Source: an uncultured Oscillospiraceae bacterium (lineage in GTDB: Bacteria > Bacillota > Clostridia > Oscillospirales > Ruminococcaceae). From it: a stretch of 41,824 bases of DNA. Under the pieces are notes generated by a model that was not told the origin of the DNA, searched no databases, and saw only the letters and a program-made list of their open reading frames with translations. The stretch lies in assembly GCA_949745795.1 (NCBI GenBank), contig CATKAZ010000105.1, positions 1 to 41,824 of the forward strand, in the 5' to 3' direction. Positions within the stretch are counted from its first letter, which is position 1; each line of letters opens with the position of its first letter. Shown piece by piece: positions 6,282-15,331 of this stretch. The position numbers and the translations under genes were made by a program.

Positions 6282-7013
6282 TTATTTTGACATACCTTGT
6301 TCTGCAAGATATTTTGCAATTGATGCAGCGTCTAAAGCGGTTATTTTACCGTCCTTGTTGAAATCTGCATGTGAAGGCAATTCATTTCCCTTTTGTTCAG
6401 CGAGTAATTTAGCAATAAATGCGGCGTCTAATGCAGATATTTTACCGTCGCAATTAGCATCTCCTCTTATAAAATCAATGGCCGAAAATGTTAAATCTAC
6501 AATTTTATTGTTGGTTTCACCGGATACGGTGCTTAAAGGCTTTTCTAGTTCTTCATCAGTAAGAGTGATTTTGTATGTGCATTGTGTAGTTCGCTGTGTA
6601 TAATCGCTGTCTTCAATCATTATAGTATCTGTATAATAAACGGGATCAGAACTATTATGTGTAGGAATACCGATTTTTACTATGTAATCTCCTTCATATT
6701 TTCCCGATTCATAGTTGAAATTGTTATATTCTAAATTGCATACAAACGTATCAGACACATGAACATCATTAGTTTGTATAATCGTATCATACACAAGATA
6801 ACCTTCAGAGGGAAATTCAGGAGTACGCTTATAAATTTTAACATAAGTATTTCTGTCAGTAGTGGTAATAATGTTTACCTTTCCGCATATATTATCAGGC
6901 TGGTCTGTAATGGGATTGATTACCTTTTCTGCCGCATTTGCAGATATTCCGGCAAGCATTACTGTACCTGACGTTAAAATACAACAAATAGTTTTTATAA
7001 TTTTGATTTTCAT
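6282..7013 (-). CDS. Secreted protein with type I dockerin
   Basis: A 243-residue exported protein. The N-terminus is a signal peptide (MKIKIIKTICCILTSGTVML..ANA, cleavage near residue 28). Residues about 30-175 form an unrecognised, beta-rich domain. The C-terminus (about 183-240) is a type I dockerin with two calcium-binding repeats, GDANCDGKISALDAAFIAK and ADFNKDGKITALDAASIAK, each with the D.N.DG.I.ALD loop. Dockerins bind cohesin modules and would place this protein in a cellulosome- or amylosome-like complex. There is no catalytic module, so it may be a structural or substrate-binding part. Gene order and a 15-nt gap suggest co-transcription with the upstream CHAP gene. Confidence 0.88.
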   Translation of the reverse strand: MKIKIIKTICCILTSGTVMLAGISANAAEKVINPITDQPDNICGKVNIITTTDRNTYVKIYKRTPEFPSEGYLVYDTIIQTNDVHVSDTFVCNLEYNNFNYESGKYEGDYIVKIGIPTHNSSDPVYYTDTIMIEDSDYTQRTTQCTYKITLTDEELEKPLSTVSGETNNKIVDLTFSAIDFIRGDANCDGKISALDAAFIAKLLAEQKGNELPSHADFNKDGKITALDAASIAKYLAEQGMSK

Positions 7014-7028
7014 TTGCTTAACCTTTCA

Positions 7029-8951
7029 TTATTTTTTAAAATCCGGGGCAGCAAAACCGTAGATACATGAATCATTGATACTGTATGCTTTAGTTCTGCA
7101 TGTATCGCTGCTGTTTCCTTCAACTGTATATACATAGCCGTTTTCATAATAATCGACGATCCCTATATGATCAGCTACGCCGTCCGGTTCCCAGTCAAAG
7201 AATATATAGTCGCCGGACTTAGGAATGTAAGACTTGCCTTTCCATTGATTATGTGCCTTGAACCAATCAATTCCTATCTTACATGATATAAAGGACGGAA
7301 CGCTTCCGCTTTGGACATAACCGCATTGATATGCACACCATGAAACAAAGCATGCACACCATTCAATACGGTAATTGAATCCGTACCATGTCCAGTAAGG
7401 TTCGCCGCCTACGTTTCCAAGCTGTGACAAAGCTTTTAAAACAATAGTATGGTTACCTTCTGTCGCCATTGCACCGTTTGAATAAAACAGATAATCTACA
7501 TTGTCAATTCTATGTCTGTAGGTAAGCATAACTCCGTTGGAATCAAAATAATATTTTGTACTGTTAATAGTTTTCCAACCGGTATGTTTTTTACCGTCAT
7601 CATTAAAATAGTAAGTATTATCTCCGATGGGAGTAAATCCCGTGCACATTGTTCCGTTGGAAGCGAAATAATATTCTCCTGCGGAGAGCTTAAGCCAGCC
7701 GGTGACTGCTTTACCGTTGTCGGAAAAATAATATTTGCGGTTATTGATGGTCTGCCAGCCGGTTTTCATTTTACCGTCTGAGCCGAAATAATATTTGTAA
7801 TCTCCGACAGATATCAATCCGGTGGACATTATACCGTCTTTTCCGAAATAATATGTATTTCCGTCAATTGCCTGAAATCCAACAGTCATTTTACCGTCGG
7901 CATTAAAGTAATATTTGTTTTTATTAATAGTTTGCCAGCCGGTTGCCATAAATCCGTCAGTATCAAAATAATAGATGTCTTTTCCGATAGTTATAAGACC
8001 AATTGCCCATGTACCGTCCTCGTAGTAATAGCAGGTTTTACCGTCCTCAAAGGATTGAAATCCCGTTTGAATAACTCCGCTTGAATCAAATCTGTAAGGA
8101 CGGGAATTAATATACTGATCTCCGGTATATTTTCCGATAGTTTCATCAGTATAATAATATTTTCCCCGATAATTTATCCACCCGTAAACGGGTTGAGCGG
8201 TTTCATAATCATAATAAATTCTTAAGCCTTTTACTGTTTGCCAGCCTGTATGAACCTTGCCTGAGGGTGAAATTATGTACCATATTCCGTTGATATCAAT
8301 AGGAGTTTGATTATAATCTCCTGTTATTAAAACTCCGTTTTCATCGCAGCAGTACATATATCCCTGACATTTTCCGAATCCGATTTGCATGATACCCGTG
8401 TCTTTAAAAATGTAGGTTTTTCCGTCTATTTCATGCATACCCATAAGCTTGCCGTATTGTTTATCGTTATAATAAGTATTTCCCAAATAGGAAATCCAGC
8501 CGTAAATGGGTTTATGAGTTTCGCTGTCAAAATATGTTCTGATTGAATTTACTGTCTGCCAGCCGGTTTTCAATGCACCGTTAGGTGCAAATAAATAAGT
8601 TTCACCGTCTATTTCCGTCAGACCGCTTGCAGGGGTACCGTCAATATAATAGAACCATCTGTCATCTTTTAAGCTCCAGCCGTCGGTATATTCTTCGGGC
8701 GGAGCGGTTTCTGTTATGTTCGGTTCTTCCGAAATTTCAGTTGACACGGTTGTATCACTATTGACTTCAACTGTTGTTATTAACGGCGCTTCCGATTCGG
8801 CAGGTACGGTAGTTTCTTCGGCTTCGACTTGAGTAATTGATTCTGTCGTATTCGGTATTGCGTCGGTTTCATCGGCATAAGCGCTGACGCATAGTATTCC
8901 TGCTGAAATCAGTACAGCAGCAGCGGAAGAGAGGTATTTTATCAGCTTCAT
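7029..8951 (-). CDS. Cell-wall-binding repeat protein with C-terminal CHAP amidase
   Basis: A 640-residue exported protein. Signal peptide MKLIKYLSSAAAVLISAG..AYA, then a Thr/Glu/Pro-rich linker (about 30-90), then some 18 copies of a ~20-residue choline/glucan-binding type repeat (pattern GWQTINNRKYYFSDNGKAVT) to about residue 505, and a C-terminal CHAP domain (about 515-640). CHAP shows EWCACFVSWC with the catalytic Cys and DHIGIVDYY with the His, typical of peptidoglycan amidases or endopeptidases. The ATG at 8951 starts the signal peptide; a GTG at 8966 touches the AGGAG and is unlikely. Probable role: cell-wall remodelling or lysis. It lies directly before the dockerin gene. Confidence 0.88.
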   Translation of the reverse strand: MKLIKYLSSAAAVLISAGILCVSAYADETDAIPNTTESITQVEAEETTVPAESEAPLITTVEVNSDTTVSTEISEEPNITETAPPEEYTDGWSLKDDRWFYYIDGTPASGLTEIDGETYLFAPNGALKTGWQTVNSIRTYFDSETHKPIYGWISYLGNTYYNDKQYGKLMGMHEIDGKTYIFKDTGIMQIGFGKCQGYMYCCDENGVLITGDYNQTPIDINGIWYIISPSGKVHTGWQTVKGLRIYYDYETAQPVYGWINYRGKYYYTDETIGKYTGDQYINSRPYRFDSSGVIQTGFQSFEDGKTCYYYEDGTWAIGLITIGKDIYYFDTDGFMATGWQTINKNKYYFNADGKMTVGFQAIDGNTYYFGKDGIMSTGLISVGDYKYYFGSDGKMKTGWQTINNRKYYFSDNGKAVTGWLKLSAGEYYFASNGTMCTGFTPIGDNTYYFNDDGKKHTGWKTINSTKYYFDSNGVMLTYRHRIDNVDYLFYSNGAMATEGNHTIVLKALSQLGNVGGEPYWTWYGFNYRIEWCACFVSWCAYQCGYVQSGSVPSFISCKIGIDWFKAHNQWKGKSYIPKSGDYIFFDWEPDGVADHIGIVDYYENGYVYTVEGNSSDTCRTKAYSINDSCIYGFAAPDFKK

Positions 8952-9041
8952 TGTTATGTATATCACTCCTCTGTTATTATTTAATAAGTCTTTAAGGCTG
9001 TATTACCTTATTTATGTACAAAAATCAACAATATAATTTAT

Positions 9042-9070
9042 ATTATAACACTTTTAAACAAAAAAATCAA
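9042..9070 (-). promoter_or_regulatory. SigA promoter of the CHAP/dockerin pair
   Basis: Minus strand TTGATT (9070-9065), 17 nt, TATAAT (9047-9042). A weaker second candidate, TTGATT-17-TAATAC, is at 9000-9028. Confidence 0.6.
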
Positions 9071-9088
9071 TGATATACCGAAATAAAT

Positions 9089-9113
9089 AGCCGGATTTAT
9101 TAAAAATCCGGCT
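9089..9113 (-). terminator. Terminator after ppk
   Basis: AGCCGGATTT (9089-9098) pairs with AAATCCGGCT (9104-9113), 5-nt loop, and lies 8 nt past the ppk stop codon on the minus strand; the U-tract that follows is interrupted (CTATTTATTT). Confidence 0.8.
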
Positions 9114-9120
9114 AAAAGTT

Positions 9121-11250
9121 TTAAGTTTGTGAAGTATTAGTATTTTTTTTTGAATTTCTCCTTTTCGTCTTTACAGACGCTCTTGCTTTAGCTTTAGCTT
9201 TTGCGGCTGCTTTTCTTTCGGCTTTTTTATATGCTTCTTCAGAGAAAAATCTTTGAGCGTCAATAGGAGGGTTATCATTGGTTTTGTAAATATATGTTCC
9301 GTCCGAAAGCTGTATTCTTGCCTTTACATTATCACTTAGAAGAATCTCGAACATATTCCAGAGGCGCTTTTTAATTTTTTCATTGTATACGGGAGCGGCT
9401 ACTTCAACACGTCTAATAGTATTTCTTGTCATGTAATCGGCGGAGCTTATATAAATTTTCCTTCTTTCCTCTGTGCCGAAGATATAAATACGGCTGTGTT
9501 CCAAAAATCTTCCGACAATACTTATAACTGTAATATTTTCTGTAAATCCTTCGATACCGGATACAAGACTGCATATGCCTCTTATAACCATATCGATTTT
9601 AACTCCTGCCTGAGAGGCTTCTATAAGTTTGTCTATAATGGTTTTATCGCATAGGGAGTTTATTTTTATACCCACATAAGCCGATTCGCCTTTTTTTGCG
9701 TACTCGATTTCTTGATCGATCATTTTTAGTATCGGATCACGCAAAGCTAACGGTGCGATAAGAAGATGCTCGGATTCTTCCACCAGACGGTTATCCAGCA
9801 ATGCATCAAAAAGCTTTTCTGCATCTGTACCTATGTCAGAATCAGCCGTCATTAGGGAAAGGTCTGTATATAGAGTTGAGGTTTTTTCGTTGTAATTACC
9901 CGTACCGATTTGTGTGATATATTCGGTTTTTTTGCCGATAGTTCTTTTTATCAGCAGCAGCTTTGAATGAACCTTTAAATCTCTCGGACCGTAAATTATA
10001 TTACAGCCCGAATCCTGAAGGCGTCTTGACCAGCCGATATTGTTTTCCTCATCGAATCTGGCACGAAGCTCTACCAGTACAAGGACGTTTTTGCCGTTTT
10101 CGGCAGCGCTGCAAAGCGCTTCGATTACCTGACTGTTTTTCGCAAGACGGTACAGAGTAATTTTAATATCAGTAACCTTAGGATCTCTTGCTGCTTCATT
10201 CAGAAGCTGAATAAAAGGTCTTATGGATTCGTAAGGATAGCTCAGAAGAATGTCACGTCTTTTGATTTGAGGGATCATATTCATATTGTCGGCAATGCTT
10301 TCGGATTTTTGAGGTACAAGCTTGTCGAATTTAAGTTTAGGATTATTGCATATATCTGCTATATCTCCGACAAAGGATAGGTCAAGAGGAGTTTTCAGGT
10401 AAAAAATATGCTCTTCGTTAAGACCTAATTTTTTACACAGAAATTCCAGTGCAGGCTGACTGAATGTTTCAGACAGCTGAAGACGTACCGGATGCAGCTT
10501 TTTTCTTTTTTTACAAAGCTCCTCCATAACTTCTCTGAAGTCCAGGTCATGATCATAAAGACCTTCCTCGACTGTTATGTCGGCATTGCGTGTAATTCTG
10601 AAAAGAGTTTTGTCTATTATTTTGTAATTTTTGAATACGTTAGGGGCGTAGTGAAGAATAAGATCTTCCGCCAGAATAAAACGTTTGCCGCCGTCAAGGA
10701 GGATAATTCTGCTGAACTGCCCGCTTGCGGGAATAATACCTATTTTAATATTTGATTTTGACTGAATTTGTACGGCACAGTAAATTTCTTTATTATTAAG
10801 AAAAGGAAACGGAGTTTTCCTGTCGATTATCAAAGGAGAAATGAGCGGTTTTATTTCCCTTTTAAAATACGATTCCAGGTATTTTTGTTCTTCAACCGAC
10901 GCTGAACGGAAATTAACCTGTTTCACGCCGTGTTCCATTAGTTCCAGCATTATATTGTTGTAAGCAATGTCTTTCATAGGTTCAAGCTCATTAACTTTAT
11001 CAAATATTGCTGAAAGTTGTTTTTTAGCGGTCATTTTGGTTTTATTGTCTTTCTTTTTCGGATTAACAAGCATTTGGTCGTAAAGCGAGCCTACACGTAC
11101 CATAAAAAATTCATCTAAATTGCTTTGAAAAATTGCGGCAAAATTTAGTCTTTCTAAAAGCGGAACTCTTTTGTCCTGAGCTTCTTCAAGAACACGTTCA
11201 TTGAACTTAAGCCAGGACAATTCTCTGTTTTCATAAACTGATGCAGGCAT
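9121..11250 (-). CDS. ppk: Polyphosphate kinase 1
   Basis: A 709-residue PPK1, which reversibly makes inorganic polyphosphate from ATP. The start has the family signature NRELSWLKFNERVLEEA; the phospholipase D-like catalytic halves carry the autophosphorylated His at about residue 428 (DLKVHSKLLLI) and the second His at about 585 (LEHSRIYIF). The last 35 residues are an unusual Lys/Ala/Arg-rich basic tail (KKAERKAAAKAKAKARAS..), not part of the enzyme core, which might bind polyphosphate, nucleic acid or the membrane. GGAGG precedes the ATG. Single gene with its own promoter and terminator. Confidence 0.95.
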   Translation of the reverse strand: MPASVYENRELSWLKFNERVLEEAQDKRVPLLERLNFAAIFQSNLDEFFMVRVGSLYDQMLVNPKKKDNKTKMTAKKQLSAIFDKVNELEPMKDIAYNNIMLELMEHGVKQVNFRSASVEEQKYLESYFKREIKPLISPLIIDRKTPFPFLNNKEIYCAVQIQSKSNIKIGIIPASGQFSRIILLDGGKRFILAEDLILHYAPNVFKNYKIIDKTLFRITRNADITVEEGLYDHDLDFREVMEELCKKRKKLHPVRLQLSETFSQPALEFLCKKLGLNEEHIFYLKTPLDLSFVGDIADICNNPKLKFDKLVPQKSESIADNMNMIPQIKRRDILLSYPYESIRPFIQLLNEAARDPKVTDIKITLYRLAKNSQVIEALCSAAENGKNVLVLVELRARFDEENNIGWSRRLQDSGCNIIYGPRDLKVHSKLLLIKRTIGKKTEYITQIGTGNYNEKTSTLYTDLSLMTADSDIGTDAEKLFDALLDNRLVEESEHLLIAPLALRDPILKMIDQEIEYAKKGESAYVGIKINSLCDKTIIDKLIEASQAGVKIDMVIRGICSLVSGIEGFTENITVISIVGRFLEHSRIYIFGTEERRKIYISSADYMTRNTIRRVEVAAPVYNEKIKKRLWNMFEILLSDNVKARIQLSDGTYIYKTNDNPPIDAQRFFSEEAYKKAERKAAAKAKAKARASVKTKRRNSKKNTNTSQT

Positions 11251-11303
11251 AATTTTAACCTCCGTTATTGCGGTTACTGTAGGATTTTATATTTATACTT
11301 ATT

Positions 11304-11332
11304 ATTATATAATAATTACTGGTTTTCGTCAA
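11304..11332 (-). promoter_or_regulatory. SigA promoter of ppk
   Basis: Minus strand TTGACG (11332-11327), 17 nt, TATAAT (11309-11304); predicted start about 45 nt before the ppk ATG. Confidence 0.75.
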
Positions 11333-11385
11333 GAATTAATGTATAAATTTTTTGTAGATTTTTCTCGAAATTTATCTAAAATGCA

Positions 11386-11413
11386 CATCTCCCCGCTTTT
11401 TGAAAAAAGTAAG
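11386..11413 (-). repeat. R1-like terminal hairpin after the spoIID-like gene
   Basis: Just beyond the stop on the minus strand: AGCTTACTTTTTTC then AAAAAGCGGGG. It mixes the two stem types of repeat R1 (CTTAC type on one side, GCGG type on the other), so only CTTTTTT/AAAAAG pairs well. Probably a decayed R1 end. Confidence 0.45.
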
Positions 11414-12484
11414 CTAATCTGCTGTTTCAAGTTCTGTATTGGGATAATAGTGTTCCAGAATTTCCTTGTATGTTTTACCGTCCTTTGCCATAGAATTTGC
11501 ACCGTACTGACTCATTCCAACGCAATGTCCGTAGCCTCGGGTTGTAATTTTGAATCCGTCGTCATATTCAATGTCAAACGATGCGGAACGCAGGGAAAGC
11601 GCCGCACGAATCTGCTGACCTGTAACTGTAAGATTTCCGGCTTTTATTTCCAAAACGGTATTTGATTTGCTTTTTGAAACGTCTGAGAACCATTCCTCAG
11701 GCTTATCACCCAGTTTGATTCCGTCAAAAGCGTTTTCAAGACGTTCCTTTACTTCATCGGCGGTATACTCATATTCCTCCATATACTTCGGAGCTTCGGT
11801 ATCGTAATCGCTTTCGACAGGTATCAGGTATTCAACCTTGCTTCCCCATACATTTTCGGCACTTTCTGTTGTTCCTGATGACATAGAATGGAATGCGGCT
11901 ATTATCGGTTCGTTTTCATAAACCAGTATTTCATCTTCAACATCGGAAACGGCTTCCCGAATCTTTTTTATATATTGCTCGTAATTGTCACCATAATACT
12001 GTTTTGCCTGATTTGCCGTAAAATATGCCTGATATTTACTGCTGTCATTAGAAAAATAAGCTCCGTTAAGCTCCTTGTCAGGGGAAGTCAGCGCCTTTTC
12101 CTTTTGACGCTGGGCATATGTATGTGCAGCAACAGCCTGAGCCTTAAGAGCTTCCGGTTCGAATGTTGCAGGCATTTCAGCGCATACTGCGCCTACTATA
12201 TAGTCATAAACTGATATTTCCTCAACTTTTCCGGTTGTAATATCCAGAACCTTAAAAGCTTCCTGTTTGCTTTTTTCCTTCTTATTATCCTTATCATTGT
12301 CTTCATCTTCTTTGGGTTTGTCGGTCTGCTTTTCATCGTTTTTGTCGGATTCGTCTGTTTTGTAAACGGCAGCTGCCGGTTCTGAACCGGCCGAAGCTCT
12401 CAATTCGGTTACGGCAAGGGGTGCGGCAGGAATGGTAACAAGAAGCGCAGCAAAAATAGCAGCAGCTGAAATATATGATTTCAT
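11414..12484 (-). CDS. SpoIID/LytB domain protein
   Basis: A 356-residue exported protein. A signal peptide or membrane anchor (residues 1-25) is followed by a highly charged Glu/Asp/Lys linker (about 38-72), then the SpoIID domain: VYDYIVGAVCAEMPATFEPEALKAQAVAAHTYA with the catalytic-type Glu, and TRGYGHCVGMSQYGANSMA at the C-terminus. SpoIID is a lytic transglycosylase acting on denuded glycans during engulfment in sporulation; similar proteins also occur in non-sporulating Clostridia, so I do not name it spoIID. It faces away from the citrate synthase gene, with its own weak upstream region where I could not pick a promoter. Confidence 0.85.
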   Translation of the reverse strand: MKSYISAAAIFAALLVTIPAAPLAVTELRASAGSEPAAAVYKTDESDKNDEKQTDKPKEDEDNDKDNKKEKSKQEAFKVLDITTGKVEEISVYDYIVGAVCAEMPATFEPEALKAQAVAAHTYAQRQKEKALTSPDKELNGAYFSNDSSKYQAYFTANQAKQYYGDNYEQYIKKIREAVSDVEDEILVYENEPIIAAFHSMSSGTTESAENVWGSKVEYLIPVESDYDTEAPKYMEEYEYTADEVKERLENAFDGIKLGDKPEEWFSDVSKSKSNTVLEIKAGNLTVTGQQIRAALSLRSASFDIEYDDGFKITTRGYGHCVGMSQYGANSMAKDGKTYKEILEHYYPNTELETAD

Positions 12485-12534
12485 ATAATACCCTCTCTTT
12501 CTTTTTACAAAAAAATAAGCTTCATTCGTCTAAG

Positions 12535-12563
12535 TTGACATATTTGCTGAAATCGGTTATAAT
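12535..12563 (+). promoter_or_regulatory. SigA promoter of citrate synthase
   Basis: TTGACA at 12535-12540, 17 nt, TATAAT at 12558-12563. Predicted start about 27 nt before the GTG start codon. Confidence 0.88.
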
Positions 12564-12596
12564 AAAAGTTAAATATAATAGAATGGGAGTGAGCAA

Positions 12597-13952
12597 GTGA
12601 ATAGTTTTAATGAGAATAACGGTATTAAAAGATTATGCAGTGACTTGTCCGAAAATTCCAAAATTGATCCGAAGCTTTACGACAAATTTTATGTCAAAAG
12701 AGGACTTAGGAACAAAGACGGTACAGGTGTTGTTGCAGGAATTACTAATATCTGTAATGTACACGGCTATGTTGTTAATGAGGGTGATGTAGAACCTATT
12801 GACGGTGAGCTTATTTACCGTGGCTACAGTATTAAGGATTTGGTTGCAAGCGTTGAGAGGGAAGACCGATTTGGATTTGAGGAAATAGCGTATCTTTTAT
12901 TGACCGGACGTCTTCCGTCAAAGCAGGGTCTTGACGGATTTTCAGCATATGTTGCCGAAAGAAGAGAGCTGCCTCCGGGATTTGTTGTAGATATGATTCT
13001 GAAAGCTCCTTCAAAAAACATCATGAATAAGCTGGGAAGAAGCGTGCTTGCCCTTTATTCTTATGATGATGAATGTGAAGATAACAGTATTGAAAATGAA
13101 ATGAGAATCGCAACCGAGCTTATTGCAAAGCTGCCTGTTATTATGACAAATGCATATCAGGCGAAGAAGAGTTATTATGAAAATAAGAGTATGGTAATGC
13201 ACCCGCTTATCAAGGAGCAGAATACCGCAGAAACAATTCTTTCTCTTTTGCGTATGGACAGAAGCTTTACAAAAGCAGAGGCACAGCTGCTTGATACTAT
13301 GCTGATGCTTCATGCCGAGCATGGCGGAGGAAATAATTCAACCTTCACATGCAGGGTGCTGACTTCTTCAGGTACCGACGCATATTCCGCATATGCTTCC
13401 GCAATAGGTTCTCTTAAAGGACCAAGACATGGCGGCGCTAACATTAAGGTTATGCAGATGCTTGATGATTTCAAGGCAAATGTAAAGGACTGGGAAAATG
13501 AAGGTCAGGTTGCTGATCATATGAGAAGAGTGCTTAATAAGGAAGCAAATGACGGTTCGGGACTTATTTACGGTATGGGACATGCGGTTTATACACTGTC
13601 TGACCCTAGAGCTGTTATACTGAAACGTAAAGCCTTTGATTTGGCTAAGGGCAAGGATATCGAAGCCGAATTCAGACTTTTAAATACTATTGAAAGACTG
13701 ACTCCGGAGCTATTTAAGGAAGTAAAGGATAATGACAAGGTAGTGTGTGCCAATGTTGACATGTACTCCGGCTTGGTTTACAAGATGCTTCAGATTCCTT
13801 CGGACTTGTATACGCCGCTTTTTGCAGTGTCGAGAATAGTCGGCTGGGCGGCTCATAGAATTGAAGAAATCCTAACAGGCGGACGAATAATCCGTCCGGC
13901 ATATAAGGCGGTAGCAAAATCTAGAAATTACATATCTATCGACGAAAGATAA
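12597..13952 (+). CDS. Citrate synthase
   Basis: A 451-residue citrate synthase of the type common in Clostridia, condensing acetyl-CoA and oxaloacetate. Visible signatures are the catalytic His regions LHAEHGGGNNSTFTCRV (about 240-256), GPRHGGANIKVM and MGHAVYTLSDPRA, and a final catalytic-region Asp/Arg stretch. Start is GTG at 12597 with GGGAG 7 nt upstream. No aconitase or isocitrate dehydrogenase gene is next to it, so it probably feeds 2-oxoglutarate/glutamate synthesis from elsewhere. Its own strong promoter precedes it; the gap to the next gene is only 52 nt with no terminator seen. Confidence 0.93.
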   Translation: MNSFNENNGIKRLCSDLSENSKIDPKLYDKFYVKRGLRNKDGTGVVAGITNICNVHGYVVNEGDVEPIDGELIYRGYSIKDLVASVEREDRFGFEEIAYLLLTGRLPSKQGLDGFSAYVAERRELPPGFVVDMILKAPSKNIMNKLGRSVLALYSYDDECEDNSIENEMRIATELIAKLPVIMTNAYQAKKSYYENKSMVMHPLIKEQNTAETILSLLRMDRSFTKAEAQLLDTMLMLHAEHGGGNNSTFTCRVLTSSGTDAYSAYASAIGSLKGPRHGGANIKVMQMLDDFKANVKDWENEGQVADHMRRVLNKEANDGSGLIYGMGHAVYTLSDPRAVILKRKAFDLAKGKDIEAEFRLLNTIERLTPELFKEVKDNDKVVCANVDMYSGLVYKMLQIPSDLYTPLFAVSRIVGWAAHRIEEILTGGRIIRPAYKAVAKSRNYISIDER

Positions 13953-14004
13953 AAAATAAATAATAATAATTTTAAACTCAAAGCATGGGAGGAAGAAAGC
14001 TGAA

Positions 14005-15306
14005 TTGAAGAAAATAAAATATTTAACAATGCTTTTCCCTCTTTTGCTTACAGGGTGTTCGCTGAATACTTCTATTGACGCTCTTTTGACACCACCGAAG
14101 CTGACCACTCAGCAGGAGCAAATCTATACGGCTCTGAAAAATTATACCGGTCCGAATATAAGCCTGAAATATCCGAGGGCGGGAGATAATCTCTCGGCTT
14201 TTATTGTAGACGATATTGATAATGATTCGGAAGAAGAGGCAATAGTTTTTTATAAAAAAAATACAATTAAAACAGAAGATAATTCCCTGCGTATAAATAT
14301 TCTCGACCAGGAGGATTCCAAATGGCGTTCGGTATATGACCATGCAGCCGACGGAAATGAAGTTGAACAGGTGATGATCACAAAACTGGGAGAGCATGAC
14401 AGGGTTAATATAATCGTCGGCTATAGCCTGATAAATCAGAGTGAAAAGGTTGTAAGCATCTATGATTATTCAGACGGAAATCTGAATACGACATTTGAAA
14501 ATAATTATTATTCTCTTTTTGACGCAGTCGATTTAAACGGCGACGGTAAAAAGGAATTCTTTACCGTATTGAACCAAAGTGCAGCACGGCGAGCTTCCGC
14601 AGCGGTGTACTATCTTGCCGAAAACGGCAATTATTTGCGTTCATCGGTAGAGCTTAATGAAAGCTATGTAAATTACAGAAATTTGACTTACGGTTCATTT
14701 AAAGACGATCTAAAGGCAGTTTATCTTGATGCGGAAACCAGTGACGGAGTTATTGTTACCGATATTCTTGCGGTGGATAAGGAAAATAATTTATCTGCTG
14801 TTTTCAGTCCTAATCTGGAAAAGGAAGAAACTTTGCGTCTGTCGGCGTATGAAAGCAGGGATATTGAGGGAGACGGCTTTGTTGAAATTCCGATTCCCGT
14901 TTCCTGTCCGGGATATAATGAGTCTGATGATAATCAGATATTTCTTACTAAATGGTATGAACTGAAAAATGAAAAGCCGGAACAAAAGTATCTCAGTTAT
15001 ATGAGTATTACCGAAGGGTATACATTTATTATTCCCGAAAAATGGTATGATCATGTTACTGTTTTAAACGATTCGTCCGGGAATGAAACAAAAATATGCA
15101 GCTTTGATAAAAATCCTGAAGAAAATTCGGAGATTTTAAGTATAAAAATCGTTTCTGATAGTGAAGAGGCTGATAGACTGTGGAAAAACGGATATGATCT
15201 GCTTCATTCAAGAGGCGACAAAATGTTTTTTGTAAAAGTAAATAAGGAAAATGAATTTGTAGATTCGCCGGCTGAAATAATGATGAAGTTTACTTTTGAA
15301 GATTAA
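14005..15306 (+). CDS. Lipoprotein with FG-GAP/VCBS-like repeats
   Basis: A 433-residue lipoprotein: MKKIKYLTMLFPLLLTGC ends in a good lipobox with Cys18. Three Asp-rich loops recur: DDIDNDSEEEAIVFY, DLNGDGKKEFFTVL and DIEGDGFVEIPIP, resembling the calcium-binding strands of FG-GAP/VCBS beta-propellers. The C-terminal 100 residues (from about YLSYMSITEGYTFIIPEKW) look like a separate beta domain. TTG start behind GGGAGG (13987-13992), 12 nt away. It precedes a response regulator by 25 nt and the kinase after it, so it may sense something outside the membrane for that system or be its accessory; this is inference from order only. Confidence 0.7.
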   Translation: MKKIKYLTMLFPLLLTGCSLNTSIDALLTPPKLTTQQEQIYTALKNYTGPNISLKYPRAGDNLSAFIVDDIDNDSEEEAIVFYKKNTIKTEDNSLRINILDQEDSKWRSVYDHAADGNEVEQVMITKLGEHDRVNIIVGYSLINQSEKVVSIYDYSDGNLNTTFENNYYSLFDAVDLNGDGKKEFFTVLNQSAARRASAAVYYLAENGNYLRSSVELNESYVNYRNLTYGSFKDDLKAVYLDAETSDGVIVTDILAVDKENNLSAVFSPNLEKEETLRLSAYESRDIEGDGFVEIPIPVSCPGYNESDDNQIFLTKWYELKNEKPEQKYLSYMSITEGYTFIIPEKWYDHVTVLNDSSGNETKICSFDKNPEENSEILSIKIVSDSEEADRLWKNGYDLLHSRGDKMFFVKVNKENEFVDSPAEIMMKFTFED

Positions 15307-15331
15307 CGGCGAAAGGGAAATGGAGACTTTT

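Noticed and set aside
7512..8640. Possible CRISPR or tandem DNA repeat in 7500-8640
   Set aside because: The periodicity of about 60-63 bp comes from the 20-21-residue cell-wall-binding repeats of the protein encoded on the minus strand.
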